From assembly GCA_944381495.1 (NCBI GenBank), contig CALWLJ010000003.1, positions 1 through 64,000 of the forward strand: a DNA stretch of 64,000 bases. Direction: 5' to 3'. The notes below the pieces were generated by a model. It ran no database searches. It was not told the DNA's origin and was given only the letters and a program-made list of their open reading frames with translations. Numbering within the stretch: the first letter of the stretch is position 1; every line of letters starts with the position of its first letter. This document shows positions 53,073-61,926 of this stretch, in pieces. The translations under genes and the position numbers were made by a program. The DNA comes from an uncultured Mediterraneibacter sp. (GTDB lineage Bacteria; Bacillota; Clostridia; Lachnospirales; Lachnospiraceae).

Positions 53073-54071
53073 TTATCTCAGCTCTTTCACACTGTTTCTC
53101 TCAATGATCACACTGTCAATATATCGGATCCCGTAGTTCTTCTCAACGCCTCTTATCTTGCCAAGCAGAAGTTTAAGCGCAATCGAAGCCATACGCTTCA
53201 TATCGACATTATAAGTCGTCAAACTGGAGGCAAAACTGTGAATCAGATAGTTGTCATATCCCACAATAGAAACATCTTCCGGAATACGATAGCCTTGTTC
53301 CCGCAGAAGATCATACAGCCTGCTGGCTGTCAGGTCACTGTTGCAGGCAAATGCCGTCGGCATGTTTTCCGGAAGCGAAATCCTCACCTCTCCGGTAATC
53401 AGATCGCGATCTTCAAGAACCCATTCCTTCCTGAAACGGATATTCTCCTCCATCAGCGCCTTTCTATATCCATAGTAACGGTCCATAATATTTTCATTGG
53501 CAAAACGGGAGCCCACATAAGCTATATCCCGGTGTCCTTTGGACAGCAGATACCGCACCATTTTATACATCCCGATATAATTACTGGACAGTACAGCATC
53601 ACAGGGCAAACCTTTCACCGCAAAATCAAGAAGTACGATAGGAACCCCGGCATGACTGACCAGATTCTCAATATACGGGCGGAAAAGCCATCCGATGATA
53701 ATCATACCGTCCACAGCTTTCTCCTGCAGCATCCTGGGCAGCTCTTTTGATCTCTGCAGCTCCGAATCCAGCACTTCAAGCATAGTAACACTCTGAGATT
53801 TCGACGCCGCATATGCCAACTGCTGATACAGCGCCCAGTAAAATGAGTTGCCGACCTCAATATATATATCCGCCACAAGTACACCTACCCGGAAGCCCCC
53901 TTCCTCTTTTCTGGTGTACCGGTCAACATTGTATCCCATCTTTCTGGCTACAGCCTCAATCCTGCTGCGCATTCCGTCACTTACGCCCTTTTTCCCGGAA
54001 AGCGCATTGGAGACCGTCACAGTACTGACTCCTATTTCATCCGCAATATCTTTCAGCTTCACTTCCGGCAT
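53073..54071 (-). CDS. LacI-family transcriptional regulator
   Basis: A 332-residue regulator. The HTH and hinge occupy residues 1-60 (VKLKDIADEIGVSTVTVSNA, SGKKGVSDGMRSRIEAVARK). The ligand domain shows DGMIIIGWLFRPYIENLV and DVSIVGYDNYLIHSFASSLT. The ATG has AGGAGG about ten bases upstream, inside the end of the preceding lacI gene, and begins one base after its stop. It probably represses the mannan genes until a manno-oligosaccharide is bound. Confidence 0.9.
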   Translation of the reverse strand: MPEVKLKDIADEIGVSTVTVSNALSGKKGVSDGMRSRIEAVARKMGYNVDRYTRKEEGGFRVGVLVADIYIEVGNSFYWALYQQLAYAASKSQSVTMLEVLDSELQRSKELPRMLQEKAVDGMIIIGWLFRPYIENLVSHAGVPIVLLDFAVKGLPCDAVLSSNYIGMYKMVRYLLSKGHRDIAYVGSRFANENIMDRYYGYRKALMEENIRFRKEWVLEDRDLITGEVRISLPENMPTAFACNSDLTASRLYDLLREQGYRIPEDVSIVGYDNYLIHSFASSLTTYNVDMKRMASIALKLLLGKIRGVEKNYGIRYIDSVIIERNSVKELR

Positions 54072-54072
54072 A

Positions 54073-55086
54073 TCACATCTTCCTCCTGTTTTCCACTGTA
54101 CCTCCCGGCTCAACAGTACCTTCTATGATCCGTACTCCCGCCGGCCTCCTGCCCTCAATCCTTCTAAGCAGAGTATTTACACTGATATGCGCCAGGATCT
54201 TTCCGTCATTCCTGTACGTGCTCAGGCAGATTCCTTCATGTTCTACATCCGGATACCCATCAAATCCTACAACCGCCACATCCTCAGGGATCCGGATACC
54301 TTTTGTTCTGAGTTTCTCCATGAGAAGAAGCGCCGTCCTGTCACAATTACAAACAAATCCTTCCGGAAGCTTATCCGGGAGTTCCACGTCAATCCGGTAG
54401 TCCCCTTCGGAAAAATCCCGGTCTGGTATGACAGGATTCTGTTCCTCGATGCCCGCCTTTTCCAACGCTTTGCAGAAGCCGAGATAGCGGTCAGTTATGT
54501 TTTTCGTGGCATTTACGCTTCCAACAAAAATCAGATTCCGGTATCCGGCTTTTATCAGCATTCTCGTCATCTGCTCCATGCCTCCGAAACCATCGGTAAC
54601 AATGTAGTCCATATCATCATAAACATCATAATAGTCCACATATACCATGGGGATTCCGGAGTAATAATCCCTTATCGCCTCAAAATATCCCGGACCGAAC
54701 TCGCCGATCAGGATCACTCCCGCAAGCCCGTTCTCCAAAGAAATTATCTCCCGCTGCATTTCCTTTTCCGGCGTCACTACTTCAAGAACAGTCAGATGTC
54801 CTCTCTTCGCCACATCCTGAGCTATATACTTGTATATATCCAGATAAAACGAAGGGAACTCTTTTACATATCTTTCTGCAACAATTACGCCAATCACATA
54901 GGAGTGTCCCGAATTCTTCGTCTTTAACTCCATATGATATCCCAGTTTTTCCGCCACACTGAGGATCCGGGTTCTCGTAGATTCGCTGACTCCCTTCTTC
55001 CCCTTCAGAGCATTGGATACCGTAACAATACTGACTCCAAGTTCTTCCGCTATGTCTTCCAGCTTAACATTCTTTCTCTGCCCCAT
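54073..55086 (-). CDS. LacI-family transcriptional regulator
   Basis: A 337-residue paralogue of the downstream LacI protein, with the same HTH type (VKLEDIAEELGVSIVTVSNA, KGKKGVSESTRTRILSVAEK). The sugar-binding domain contains GVILIGEFGPGYFEAIRDYY and DVAVVGFDGYPDVEHEGICL. Two tandem LacI genes behind a GH36 gene suggest two ligands or promoters controlled in the same locus. They are translationally coupled. Confidence 0.9.
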   Translation of the reverse strand: MGQRKNVKLEDIAEELGVSIVTVSNALKGKKGVSESTRTRILSVAEKLGYHMELKTKNSGHSYVIGVIVAERYVKEFPSFYLDIYKYIAQDVAKRGHLTVLEVVTPEKEMQREIISLENGLAGVILIGEFGPGYFEAIRDYYSGIPMVYVDYYDVYDDMDYIVTDGFGGMEQMTRMLIKAGYRNLIFVGSVNATKNITDRYLGFCKALEKAGIEEQNPVIPDRDFSEGDYRIDVELPDKLPEGFVCNCDRTALLLMEKLRTKGIRIPEDVAVVGFDGYPDVEHEGICLSTYRNDGKILAHISVNTLLRRIEGRRPAGVRIIEGTVEPGGTVENRRKM

Positions 55087-55129
55087 CTTCCGCCCTCGCT
55101 TCTCTTATTCGTCCAACGTCTTCCTCCTG

Positions 55130-57310
55130 TCAGACCGCTTCTATCTCTATGATCCGGCTCACGAAATCTCCGAACTCCGCAGGAATCCTGAGCCCCGCTC
55201 TCATAAGCACCTGCCCGGAATACACTTTTCCTTCCGCCCGATAGTTTTGTTCCGGATCAAGCTCTTTCAATCTAACAAATCTGCTTTTTCCATTTGCTCT
55301 GGCGCGCACCTGGATATAGAACAACAGAGCTTTCTGTCTGTCCCCGGACAGGATCATCCAGCTGTCATAATATCCATTCTCTGCTACAGACGCAATTCTA
55401 TAATAATCCCCTTCACGGATAAGATCATTATACCTGTGATAACATTCCACCTGCCTCTTTACAAGATCCTTTTCCTCATCCGACAACTTAGTAATATCCA
55501 GCTCATACCCGAAAGTGCCAAGCAGTGCAACATGCCCTCTCGTCTCAAAAGGCGTGGTTCTGCCCACCGTATGGTTGGGACACACACTCACATGCGCTCC
55601 CATGGTGGAAACCGGATAGATCATAGCCGTTCCTTCTTGAATTGCCAGCCTTTCAATGGCATCGGTATCATCAGAACACCAGATCTGAGGACTGTAGTAA
55701 AGCATTCCCGCGTCAAAACGGGCGCCGCCTCCCGAACAGTTCTCAAGCAGAAGATCCGGAAAATCTGTAATCAGACGTTCCTGCATCCTGTAAACCCCCA
55801 GCATATACCTGTGATACAGCTCTCCCTGCCGGTCTGCGGGAAGGGCGCAGCTGCCCATAGTGGCAAGCTGACGGTTCATATCCCATTTTACATAGGAAAT
55901 ATCCGCGCTTCTGAGTACTGCTGCTATTTTTTCGTAAATATAGTCTGTCACTTCTTCTCTGGAAAAATCAAGTACATACTGGGCTCTGCTCTGGGTTGTC
56001 TCTCTTCCCGGGATCTGTATTGCCCAGTCCGGATGCTCTCTGTAAAGCTCTGACTCAGGTGATATCATCTCCGGCTCGATCCATATTCCGAACTTCATCC
56101 CCATCTTTTTTACATTTTCAACCAGTGCATTCAGTCCGCCTTTTATCTTCTCTTCGTTGACAACCCAATCTCCCAGCGAACTATCGTCACTGCTCCGCTT
56201 TCCAAACCAGCCATCATCCATAACCAGCATCTCAATTCCCAGCTTTGAAGCTTCTTCTGCAATATCCAGAAGCTTTTTCTCATCAAAATCAAAATATGTA
56301 GCTTCCCAATTATTGATCAGGATCGGTCTCTTCTGATGGAGATAGGGACTTCTGATCAGATGGTTTCTGTACAGATCATGGAACGTGCGTGTCATCTTTC
56401 CCAGACCTTCCCCGGAATATACCATAACAACCTCCGGAGCGGTAAAACGCTCGCCCGGTCCCAGTTTCCAGGTAAATCCTTCCGGATGGATCCCCATGCT
56501 CATTCTGACAGAATCAAACTGATTCTTCTCCGCCTGAGCGATAAAGTTCCCGGAATATACAAAGTTCATGGCATAGACTTCTCCCGCATCCTGAGTGGTC
56601 TCAGGTGTGACAAGCGCCATAAAGGGATGCTCCTGATGGCTGGATTCTCCCCTGAAAGAAGAAATATTCTGTCTTCCATATCCCAACGGCATCCTCTGGA
56701 TATGCCTTTCTCTCGCCCATGAGCCAAAAAGTCCCATAACCTCAAATCCTCTGTCATCCATATCAAAGCTTGCAGAAAGCACCTTTTCAATATAAAACGG
56801 TTCCTCACCCTCATTCTCAACCAGCACGGAACGGGTTATGGCGTCAGAATCCGCAAACACAGAATAGAGCAGTGTAACCTTCATGCCAAGCAGGCTGTCC
56901 CGGCAGAAGATCTTGAGTGTCCGGCATCCGGAAGGATCCCCCCAGGTTGCCGGGAGCCCCTCCAGAGACGGTTTTCCCTCGCAGATCTCATATCCCTCAT
57001 AGCAGAGTTCACTCGCCCGATATCCGCTCAGGCTCCTGATACAAAGAGCGCTTTCCCGGTAATCGCCCATACCGGTCTCAGGATACTCCAGAGGGGTACA
57101 GTCAAGAAAAGCTCCCTTTTCTCTTCTGTTAACAGACGGCACCCGGGGCCCCTCATCTTCTCTAAGAAGATATCTTATATCTGTACTTTCCAGTTTTTCT
57201 CCATAGTAGAGATGTCCCAGATACTTTCCATCAACGACTGCGATCCCATAGGATGTATTTTCCGTATTCAACATAAATACACTGTTAATACTGTCATAAA
57301 TAATATTCAT
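55130..57310 (-). CDS. GH36 alpha-galactosidase
   Basis: A 726-residue alpha-galactosidase of the AgaA/RafA type. The N-terminal beta-supersandwich is followed by the barrel with LVMDDGWFGKR, the nucleophile Asp in SYVKWDMNRQLATM and the acid/base Asp in PQIWCSDDTDAIERL, 70 residues later. No signal peptide. It removes alpha-1,6-galactose side groups from imported galactomanno-oligosaccharides. It is first in an operon with the two LacI regulators. Confidence 0.93.
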   Translation of the reverse strand: MNIIYDSINSVFMLNTENTSYGIAVVDGKYLGHLYYGEKLESTDIRYLLREDEGPRVPSVNRREKGAFLDCTPLEYPETGMGDYRESALCIRSLSGYRASELCYEGYEICEGKPSLEGLPATWGDPSGCRTLKIFCRDSLLGMKVTLLYSVFADSDAITRSVLVENEGEEPFYIEKVLSASFDMDDRGFEVMGLFGSWARERHIQRMPLGYGRQNISSFRGESSHQEHPFMALVTPETTQDAGEVYAMNFVYSGNFIAQAEKNQFDSVRMSMGIHPEGFTWKLGPGERFTAPEVVMVYSGEGLGKMTRTFHDLYRNHLIRSPYLHQKRPILINNWEATYFDFDEKKLLDIAEEASKLGIEMLVMDDGWFGKRSSDDSSLGDWVVNEEKIKGGLNALVENVKKMGMKFGIWIEPEMISPESELYREHPDWAIQIPGRETTQSRAQYVLDFSREEVTDYIYEKIAAVLRSADISYVKWDMNRQLATMGSCALPADRQGELYHRYMLGVYRMQERLITDFPDLLLENCSGGGARFDAGMLYYSPQIWCSDDTDAIERLAIQEGTAMIYPVSTMGAHVSVCPNHTVGRTTPFETRGHVALLGTFGYELDITKLSDEEKDLVKRQVECYHRYNDLIREGDYYRIASVAENGYYDSWMILSGDRQKALLFYIQVRARANGKSRFVRLKELDPEQNYRAEGKVYSGQVLMRAGLRIPAEFGDFVSRIIEIEAV

Positions 57311-57327
57311 CAGACTTTCCTCACTGA

Positions 57328-57384
57328 ATTAATTTATTTTAATCTCTATTTAATTATAATTAATTATTTTTTGTCATTTGTCAA
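57328..57384 (-). promoter_or_regulatory. Promoter of the GH36-lacI operon with an operator-like motif
   Basis: A consensus -35 TTGACA lies at 57379-57384 on the minus strand; the -10 is in AT-rich sequence (TAATTA at 57357-57362, spacer 16). Just downstream, ATTAATTTATTTTAATCTC (57328-57346) matches the importer-promoter motif ATTAACTTATTTTAATTTC at 17 of 19 positions. Confidence 0.55.
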
Positions 57385-57538
57385 TATGTTTTTAAGTAAA
57401 ACTCTTTATTATTAATCAAAATATTGTCGTCCCCAGTAATATTCCCTCCTCCATACGGCGAATTACTACGGACTGACCTTTATACATCCAGCCGCCGCCC
57501 GTCAAATTGCCTGCACAGGCAGGCAGACAAGCGTCAAT

Positions 57539-57583
57539 AAAAAAGTGAATCCATCGGCTTTTCAGCCTTCAGATTCACTTTTT
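57539..57583 (-). terminator. Rho-independent terminator of the (p)ppGpp synthetase gene
   Basis: AAAAAGTGAATC and GATTCACTTTTT pair, with an inner GGCT/AGCC stem; on the minus strand the stem ends in TTTTTTATT. It begins five bases past the stop. The remaining gap up to the GH36 promoter shows no gene. Confidence 0.85.
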
Positions 57584-57588
57584 CTGCT

Positions 57589-58353
57589 TTATTCAGTTTT
57601 TCTTTTCCCGGCGTTCTGCTCATTAAAACGAACAATCTTCTGCTCTCCTTTTACGCCGATCACATTGTCTATCACATCATCCATATATTCTTTGCCGGCA
57701 TCATGAACAATACACTCCTGGATTGCTTCATTAAGCGACAGCATCTTGTCATCCAGCTCAGAAACCATATTTGCGCATTCGCGCAGTTCTCTGCTGATAT
57801 ACTCCGGAGCATTTCCCTCAAATTTATAATAAATCTTATGCTCCAGACTCGCCCAGAAATCCATTGCAATGGTGCGGATCTGAATCTCTACTTTCGTGTC
57901 TACAACACTGTCCGAAAGAAAAATCGGCACAGACACAAGCATATGATAGCTTTTGTAACCGCTGTCCTTCGGTTTCTTGATATAATCCTTGATGGAAAGC
58001 ACTTTCAGATCGCTCTGGTTTCCAATCATCTCAGCCAGCCGGTAAATGTCTGATGTGAAGGAGCAGATCAGGCGTACCCCTGCGATATCATTGACATATC
58101 TGACCATATTCTCCAGCGAAGTCTCGTAACCGTAGCGTTTCAGCTTCTTCACTATGCTCTCCGGCTCCTTGATCCTGGTCTTGATATGTTCGATGGGGTT
58201 ATACTGGTGGACATGCTGGAACTCATCGTTAAGGATCTCCAGCTTCGTCCCCACTTCCTTAAGAGCCGCTTTATAGAGGAACATAACTGTCTTCCAGCTG
58301 TCGACATCTTCATAACTCCTCAGCGCAGCCTCCATCTGTTGTTCACCTTTCAT
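57589..58353 (-). CDS. relQ: Small alarmone synthetase (RelQ/YjbM-like GTP pyrophosphokinase)
   Basis: About 254 residues, a stand-alone synthetase domain without HD or TGS regions. Core motifs are RIKEPESIVKKLKRYG, DIAGVRLICSFTSDIY, IKDYIKKPKDSGYKSYHMLV and EIQIRTIAMDFWASLEHKIY, covering the ATP/GTP-binding and catalytic residues. It makes (p)ppGpp from ATP and GDP/GTP under stress. I prefer the ATG at 58353, with GGGGGA spaced nine bases; an ATG nine bases upstream is possible. Confidence 0.92.
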   Translation of the reverse strand: MKGEQQMEAALRSYEDVDSWKTVMFLYKAALKEVGTKLEILNDEFQHVHQYNPIEHIKTRIKEPESIVKKLKRYGYETSLENMVRYVNDIAGVRLICSFTSDIYRLAEMIGNQSDLKVLSIKDYIKKPKDSGYKSYHMLVSVPIFLSDSVVDTKVEIQIRTIAMDFWASLEHKIYYKFEGNAPEYISRELRECANMVSELDDKMLSLNEAIQECIVHDAGKEYMDDVIDNVIGVKGEQKIVRFNEQNAGKRKTE

Positions 58354-58459
58354 AACGGACATCCCCCAATGGTTGTTTATTCTTTGAAAAGTATACCATA
58401 TTTTATGTCCGCTGTCACAGAGTTCCCTCTTTTTTTATGTTCTTTTAACAAAATATCTG

Positions 58460-59527
58460 TTACCCCTGCAGTTTCATGTCTCCGCTGCGGATCCAGCGCC
58501 TTTTCATCATAAATCCGGATATAAGAAGACTGAGAACAGCCGGGAGAATGAACTGGATCAGGACAATTTTGACAAGGACGATTCCGTCCTGTTCTGAACC
58601 GGTCATGATCTGCCAGGTCGTCAGAGGGCCGATCAGTCCGGCCGTGCCCATGGCAGCTCCCAGGGCATTGCCGGTCATGCCAAATACAAGGGTACTCAAG
58701 GGACCAAGTATTGCCGCAGAGAGAAGTTCAGGGAGCCAGATTACCGGTCGCCGTATAATATTCGGCGTCTGGACCATCGACGTGCCCAATCCCTGCACGA
58801 TCAGTCCGCTGATCCCGTTTTCTCTGTATCCTGCCGCAGCAAATCCAACCATACTGCAGCAGCATCCTACAGCAGCCGCGCCTGCCGCAGCTCCATTCAG
58901 GCCGACAGCAGAAAAGATCATCAGCGCGCCGAACGGAAGCGTAGAAAGCAGGCAGGCAAGCAAAGCCACCGTCACTCCCATGAGGAACGGATGCTGTCCC
59001 GCACACCAGCCGACCAGCCATCCCAGCCAGGAGGAAAACCTTCCGATATAAGGCCCCGCGAACAAACCGACGACACTTCCTGCTCCGATACACAGGAGCG
59101 GCACCAGAATCGGATCCAGCTTTGTCTTACCCGCAATCAGAGTGCCCAGCTCCACCGCAACATATACCGCCGCGAAAGCAGCCAGCGGTTCTCCCGGCCC
59201 TGCAATGAGGATGCCGCCGTCTGCAAACAGACTGCCCGACAGAATCCCTTCCGCCTGGGCGCCGATCATCCCGACAATTCCCGCCGACACCGTTACAAGA
59301 TGCTGTGCCTCCAGCTTACGCGCGATTGCTATCCCAATACCCGCACCGGTCAAAGACGTCAACACCTGACCGAGCAGAACGACCATATGACCAAACGGAC
59401 CTCCAAACACACCGCTCAGCATTCCTCCAAGCTGCTCTGCCACGGTTCCAATGATCAGGGTCACGAACATCCCCTGGGCAGTTCCTCCAAGTCCGCCCGA
59501 AATCAGCCTGTCGAATATCGTTTTCAT
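58460..59527 (-). CDS. PTS_EIIC_2-type membrane protein
   Basis: A 355-residue membrane protein with about ten hydrophobic segments, rich in Gly and Ala. Segments such as ISGGLGGTAQGMFVTLIIGT and LGTSMVQTPNIIRRPVIWLP are characteristic of the stand-alone EIIC-like (PF13303) family, proposed to be sugar or nucleoside-type transporters with no IIA/IIB partners. The ATG at 59527 has AAAGGAAG upstream and overlaps the preceding gene by four bases. Substrate unknown. Confidence 0.82.
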   Translation of the reverse strand: MKTIFDRLISGGLGGTAQGMFVTLIIGTVAEQLGGMLSGVFGGPFGHMVVLLGQVLTSLTGAGIGIAIARKLEAQHLVTVSAGIVGMIGAQAEGILSGSLFADGGILIAGPGEPLAAFAAVYVAVELGTLIAGKTKLDPILVPLLCIGAGSVVGLFAGPYIGRFSSWLGWLVGWCAGQHPFLMGVTVALLACLLSTLPFGALMIFSAVGLNGAAAGAAAVGCCCSMVGFAAAGYRENGISGLIVQGLGTSMVQTPNIIRRPVIWLPELLSAAILGPLSTLVFGMTGNALGAAMGTAGLIGPLTTWQIMTGSEQDGIVLVKIVLIQFILPAVLSLLISGFMMKRRWIRSGDMKLQG

Positions 59528-59982
59528 TCTACTTCCTTTCCGTCCTCCAGCGCTTCTCTGGACAGGACGCACCAGACTTCTCCATCATCTCCGGCAGTCT
59601 CAATCCCTTCTACTACCTCTCCTGCCCTGTCCCGCACAACAGGCTTCTGCACGTCGTCCTTTCTGAAGTAGTCCGTCAGAAGCCAGCTGGCGATATTTAC
59701 ATTATCCTTTCTCCCCGCCACAAGGTCCGGAGCCTCAATCCCGAACATCTGCTCAAGGAAATCAATCTCAACTTTGTTCTTCTGACTGTACAGGAACAGA
59801 TTTCCATGAAGCCAGAGATAGACTCCCTCGCACGATCCGCCCTCTACATCAACATACACCGTCTGAAAACGTTCTTCAAAACCATATGCTTTCACCGCCG
59901 AAAGAATCGCGCGGCCGTACACTTCATTGCCCAGGTATTCTGAAATCATCTGCATATCGTCATTTGTACATTCTCTAATCAT
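59524..59982 (-). CDS. Conserved hypothetical protein resembling a GNAT N-terminal domain
   Basis: A 152-residue soluble protein. The N-terminal region (MIRECTNDDMQMISEYLGNE, then VEGGSCEGVYLWLHGNLFLY) resembles the first domain of some Firmicutes acetyltransferases, but the acetyl-CoA-binding half is absent. Its stop overlaps the start of the EIIC-like gene by four bases, so they are translationally coupled. Function unknown. Confidence 0.65.
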   Translation of the reverse strand: MIRECTNDDMQMISEYLGNEVYGRAILSAVKAYGFEERFQTVYVDVEGGSCEGVYLWLHGNLFLYSQKNKVEIDFLEQMFGIEAPDLVAGRKDNVNIASWLLTDYFRKDDVQKPVVRDRAGEVVEGIETAGDDGEVWCVLSREALEDGKEVE

Positions 59983-60210
59983 ACATATCAGCTCCTTCTG
60001 TAATTATGGCAGAACACTCTGCAGGGTCAGTATAATTTATTTCACTTTCCACTGTCAAGAGAAGAACATACCGGCACTCTTCAGTAACTGTTCCTTCGTC
60101 TCATAGGTCCGCCTCTTCGTTCCCTGGTTAAAAAGTAACCGTTCAGGAAGTGACTTTCCCGGATGTTTGTGATAAGATAGGCATATCTGAAAATTGAAAG
60201 GATGATCCCT

Positions 60211-60477
60211 ATGTTTCGATTATGGGCAAAAGAATTCAAAAATAACCGGATGATACGTGATACCGTTATCTGCGATGATACAGACGACACCCGCACACAC
60301 AAGATCTTCCACGCACTGGACGAGATCTGTTATGAATTTGATCTGAGCAAGCCGATCTGGCTTGACGCTACCATCGCCGAATTCAAACGCCATGCGAAAG
60401 CGCGGTTCTATCAGGATAATTTCGTAGACTCCATTGATTTTGACTATCTGGAGATACAGGTTATCGAAGAAGGCTGA
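60211..60477 (+). CDS. Small conserved-looking hypothetical protein
   Basis: An 88-residue acidic soluble protein beginning MFRLWAKEFKNNRMIRDTVI; AAAGGA precedes this ATG. It has no membrane segment or recognised motif (HALDEICYEFDLSKPIWLDA is its best-ordered part). It forms a monocistronic plus-strand unit closed by a strong terminator, supporting a real gene. I cannot assign a function. Confidence 0.7.
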   Translation: MFRLWAKEFKNNRMIRDTVICDDTDDTRTHKIFHALDEICYEFDLSKPIWLDATIAEFKRHAKARFYQDNFVDSIDFDYLEIQVIEEG

Positions 60478-60530
60478 AAACCCGGTTTTGGCGGAATCTC
60501 CTCCGTCAAAACCGGGTTTTCTGTTTTTTT
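60477..60530. terminator. Strong bidirectional terminator
   Basis: AAAACCCGGTTTTGGCGGA (60477-60495) pairs with TCCGTCAAAACCGGGTTTT (60502-60520) and is followed by CTGTTTTTTT on the plus strand. It serves the small plus-strand gene and the convergent ABC permease gene. Confidence 0.88.
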
Positions 60531-61926
60531 ATTCATTTCTTATCGCTGCCAGCGGACTCAGCCGCATCGCCCTCAGGGCCGGGAAGTATCCGGCAGCCAT
60601 TCCAACCAATACGGCAAACCCCACAGACGCCAGCACCAGCCAGGGCGGTATATAGGAAATATTTCCTTCCACTCCTATGACATCACTGCCTGAGATCAAC
60701 ATATTGATTACCCCAGACAGGATCAGGCTCAGAATGTTTCCCACAATACCGCCGATCAGTCCGATAAAAGCCGCTTCCAGCAGAAAAAGCTGCCGGATAT
60801 TATTCAGACTGCATCCAATTACTTTCATAACGCCGATTTCCTTTGTCCGCTCATATATGGACATCATCATCGTATTGGCAATCCCTATCGCCGCCACAAG
60901 AAGCGATACCGCTCCAATCCCGCCCAGGACCGCCTGTACCATAGCAAGGCTCTGCTGCATTCCTTCAATGTATTCCATATTCGTATACACATTATACCCC
61001 AGGCTTCGTATTGTCTGAGCCAGCTCACTTACATGATCCATATCATCTGCACGTATGATTGCCGACGAATAAACAAACTGGCTGTAAGGCTTCCCGCTTT
61101 CCGTAACAGGCTGCCCCGGAATCTGCCGTCCCCGGAATTCCTTCTGCAGATATTCCCGGAGCGTATCCAAATCACAGAGAGCGGAGTAGGAGAATTCATT
61201 ATATGTATTTTCATCCCCCGCCATCACTCCACTTGCACTTACCACATATTTTTTCGGATTTCTGGGAGCCGAGACAGTCCCTTCCGCGCCTTCTCCCATC
61301 ATTCCCACGGAAGATGTATCCTGACTCTGGTAGTAACTGTCCTCGTCCAGGATCAGGAATATCTGATCCGACATCAGATCGATATCCGGCATTTCTCCGG
61401 TTTCCCAGTATCCCATTCCCGAACCCTTTTCATAGAAATTCATAAGGACCATATTTCCATATACAAACTCCAGCTCTCCGCTGTCCGGATCTGGCAGGCT
61501 TCCGCCTGGATTCAGTTCCAAATCGAGGCTTTCCATATCTTCGGGCGTAAGTCCGCAGATATCAAGATAGCCCATGTACTTTCCTTTTATTCCGATACCG
61601 GACGTCTGAATTCTCGGATTAACCGACTTTACATGTTCCAGCGTGCGGAACATTTCCACAGCGTCATCTGTAACATACTGATCAGGGACATCTTCCTCGC
61701 TGCCCGAATCGTAAAAATAGTTGTCCATTCCGGTAACCGTCAGGGTGTTCGTTCCTCCATCCCGTTCCACCTGCTCATACATGGACTGCTGAAGTCCAAG
61801 TCCCAGAGAAATCATCACTACGATAGAGGTAGTCCCGATCACAACACCGAGTATGGTCAGAAACGCCCTCAGCTTCCTCCGCTTAAGGCTCCCGGCGCTC
61901 ATCCTCAGTAAATCGCTCCACCTCAT
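60529..61926 (-). CDS. MacB/FtsX-type ABC transporter permease
   Basis: A 465-residue permease. The first helix follows SLKRRKLRAFLTILGVVIGT; a large extracellular domain covers about residues 45-330; three C-terminal helices belong to the FtsX fold, with TMMMSIYERTKEIGVMKVIG between them and a YFPALRAMRLSPLAAIRNE tail. It belongs with the ATPase and the secreted partner encoded upstream. Its ATG lies within the end of the partner gene (44-bp overlap), preceded by GAGGAGG. Confidence 0.9.
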   Translation of the reverse strand: MRWSDLLRMSAGSLKRRKLRAFLTILGVVIGTTSIVVMISLGLGLQQSMYEQVERDGGTNTLTVTGMDNYFYDSGSEEDVPDQYVTDDAVEMFRTLEHVKSVNPRIQTSGIGIKGKYMGYLDICGLTPEDMESLDLELNPGGSLPDPDSGELEFVYGNMVLMNFYEKGSGMGYWETGEMPDIDLMSDQIFLILDEDSYYQSQDTSSVGMMGEGAEGTVSAPRNPKKYVVSASGVMAGDENTYNEFSYSALCDLDTLREYLQKEFRGRQIPGQPVTESGKPYSQFVYSSAIIRADDMDHVSELAQTIRSLGYNVYTNMEYIEGMQQSLAMVQAVLGGIGAVSLLVAAIGIANTMMMSIYERTKEIGVMKVIGCSLNNIRQLFLLEAAFIGLIGGIVGNILSLILSGVINMLISGSDVIGVEGNISYIPPWLVLASVGFAVLVGMAAGYFPALRAMRLSPLAAIRNE

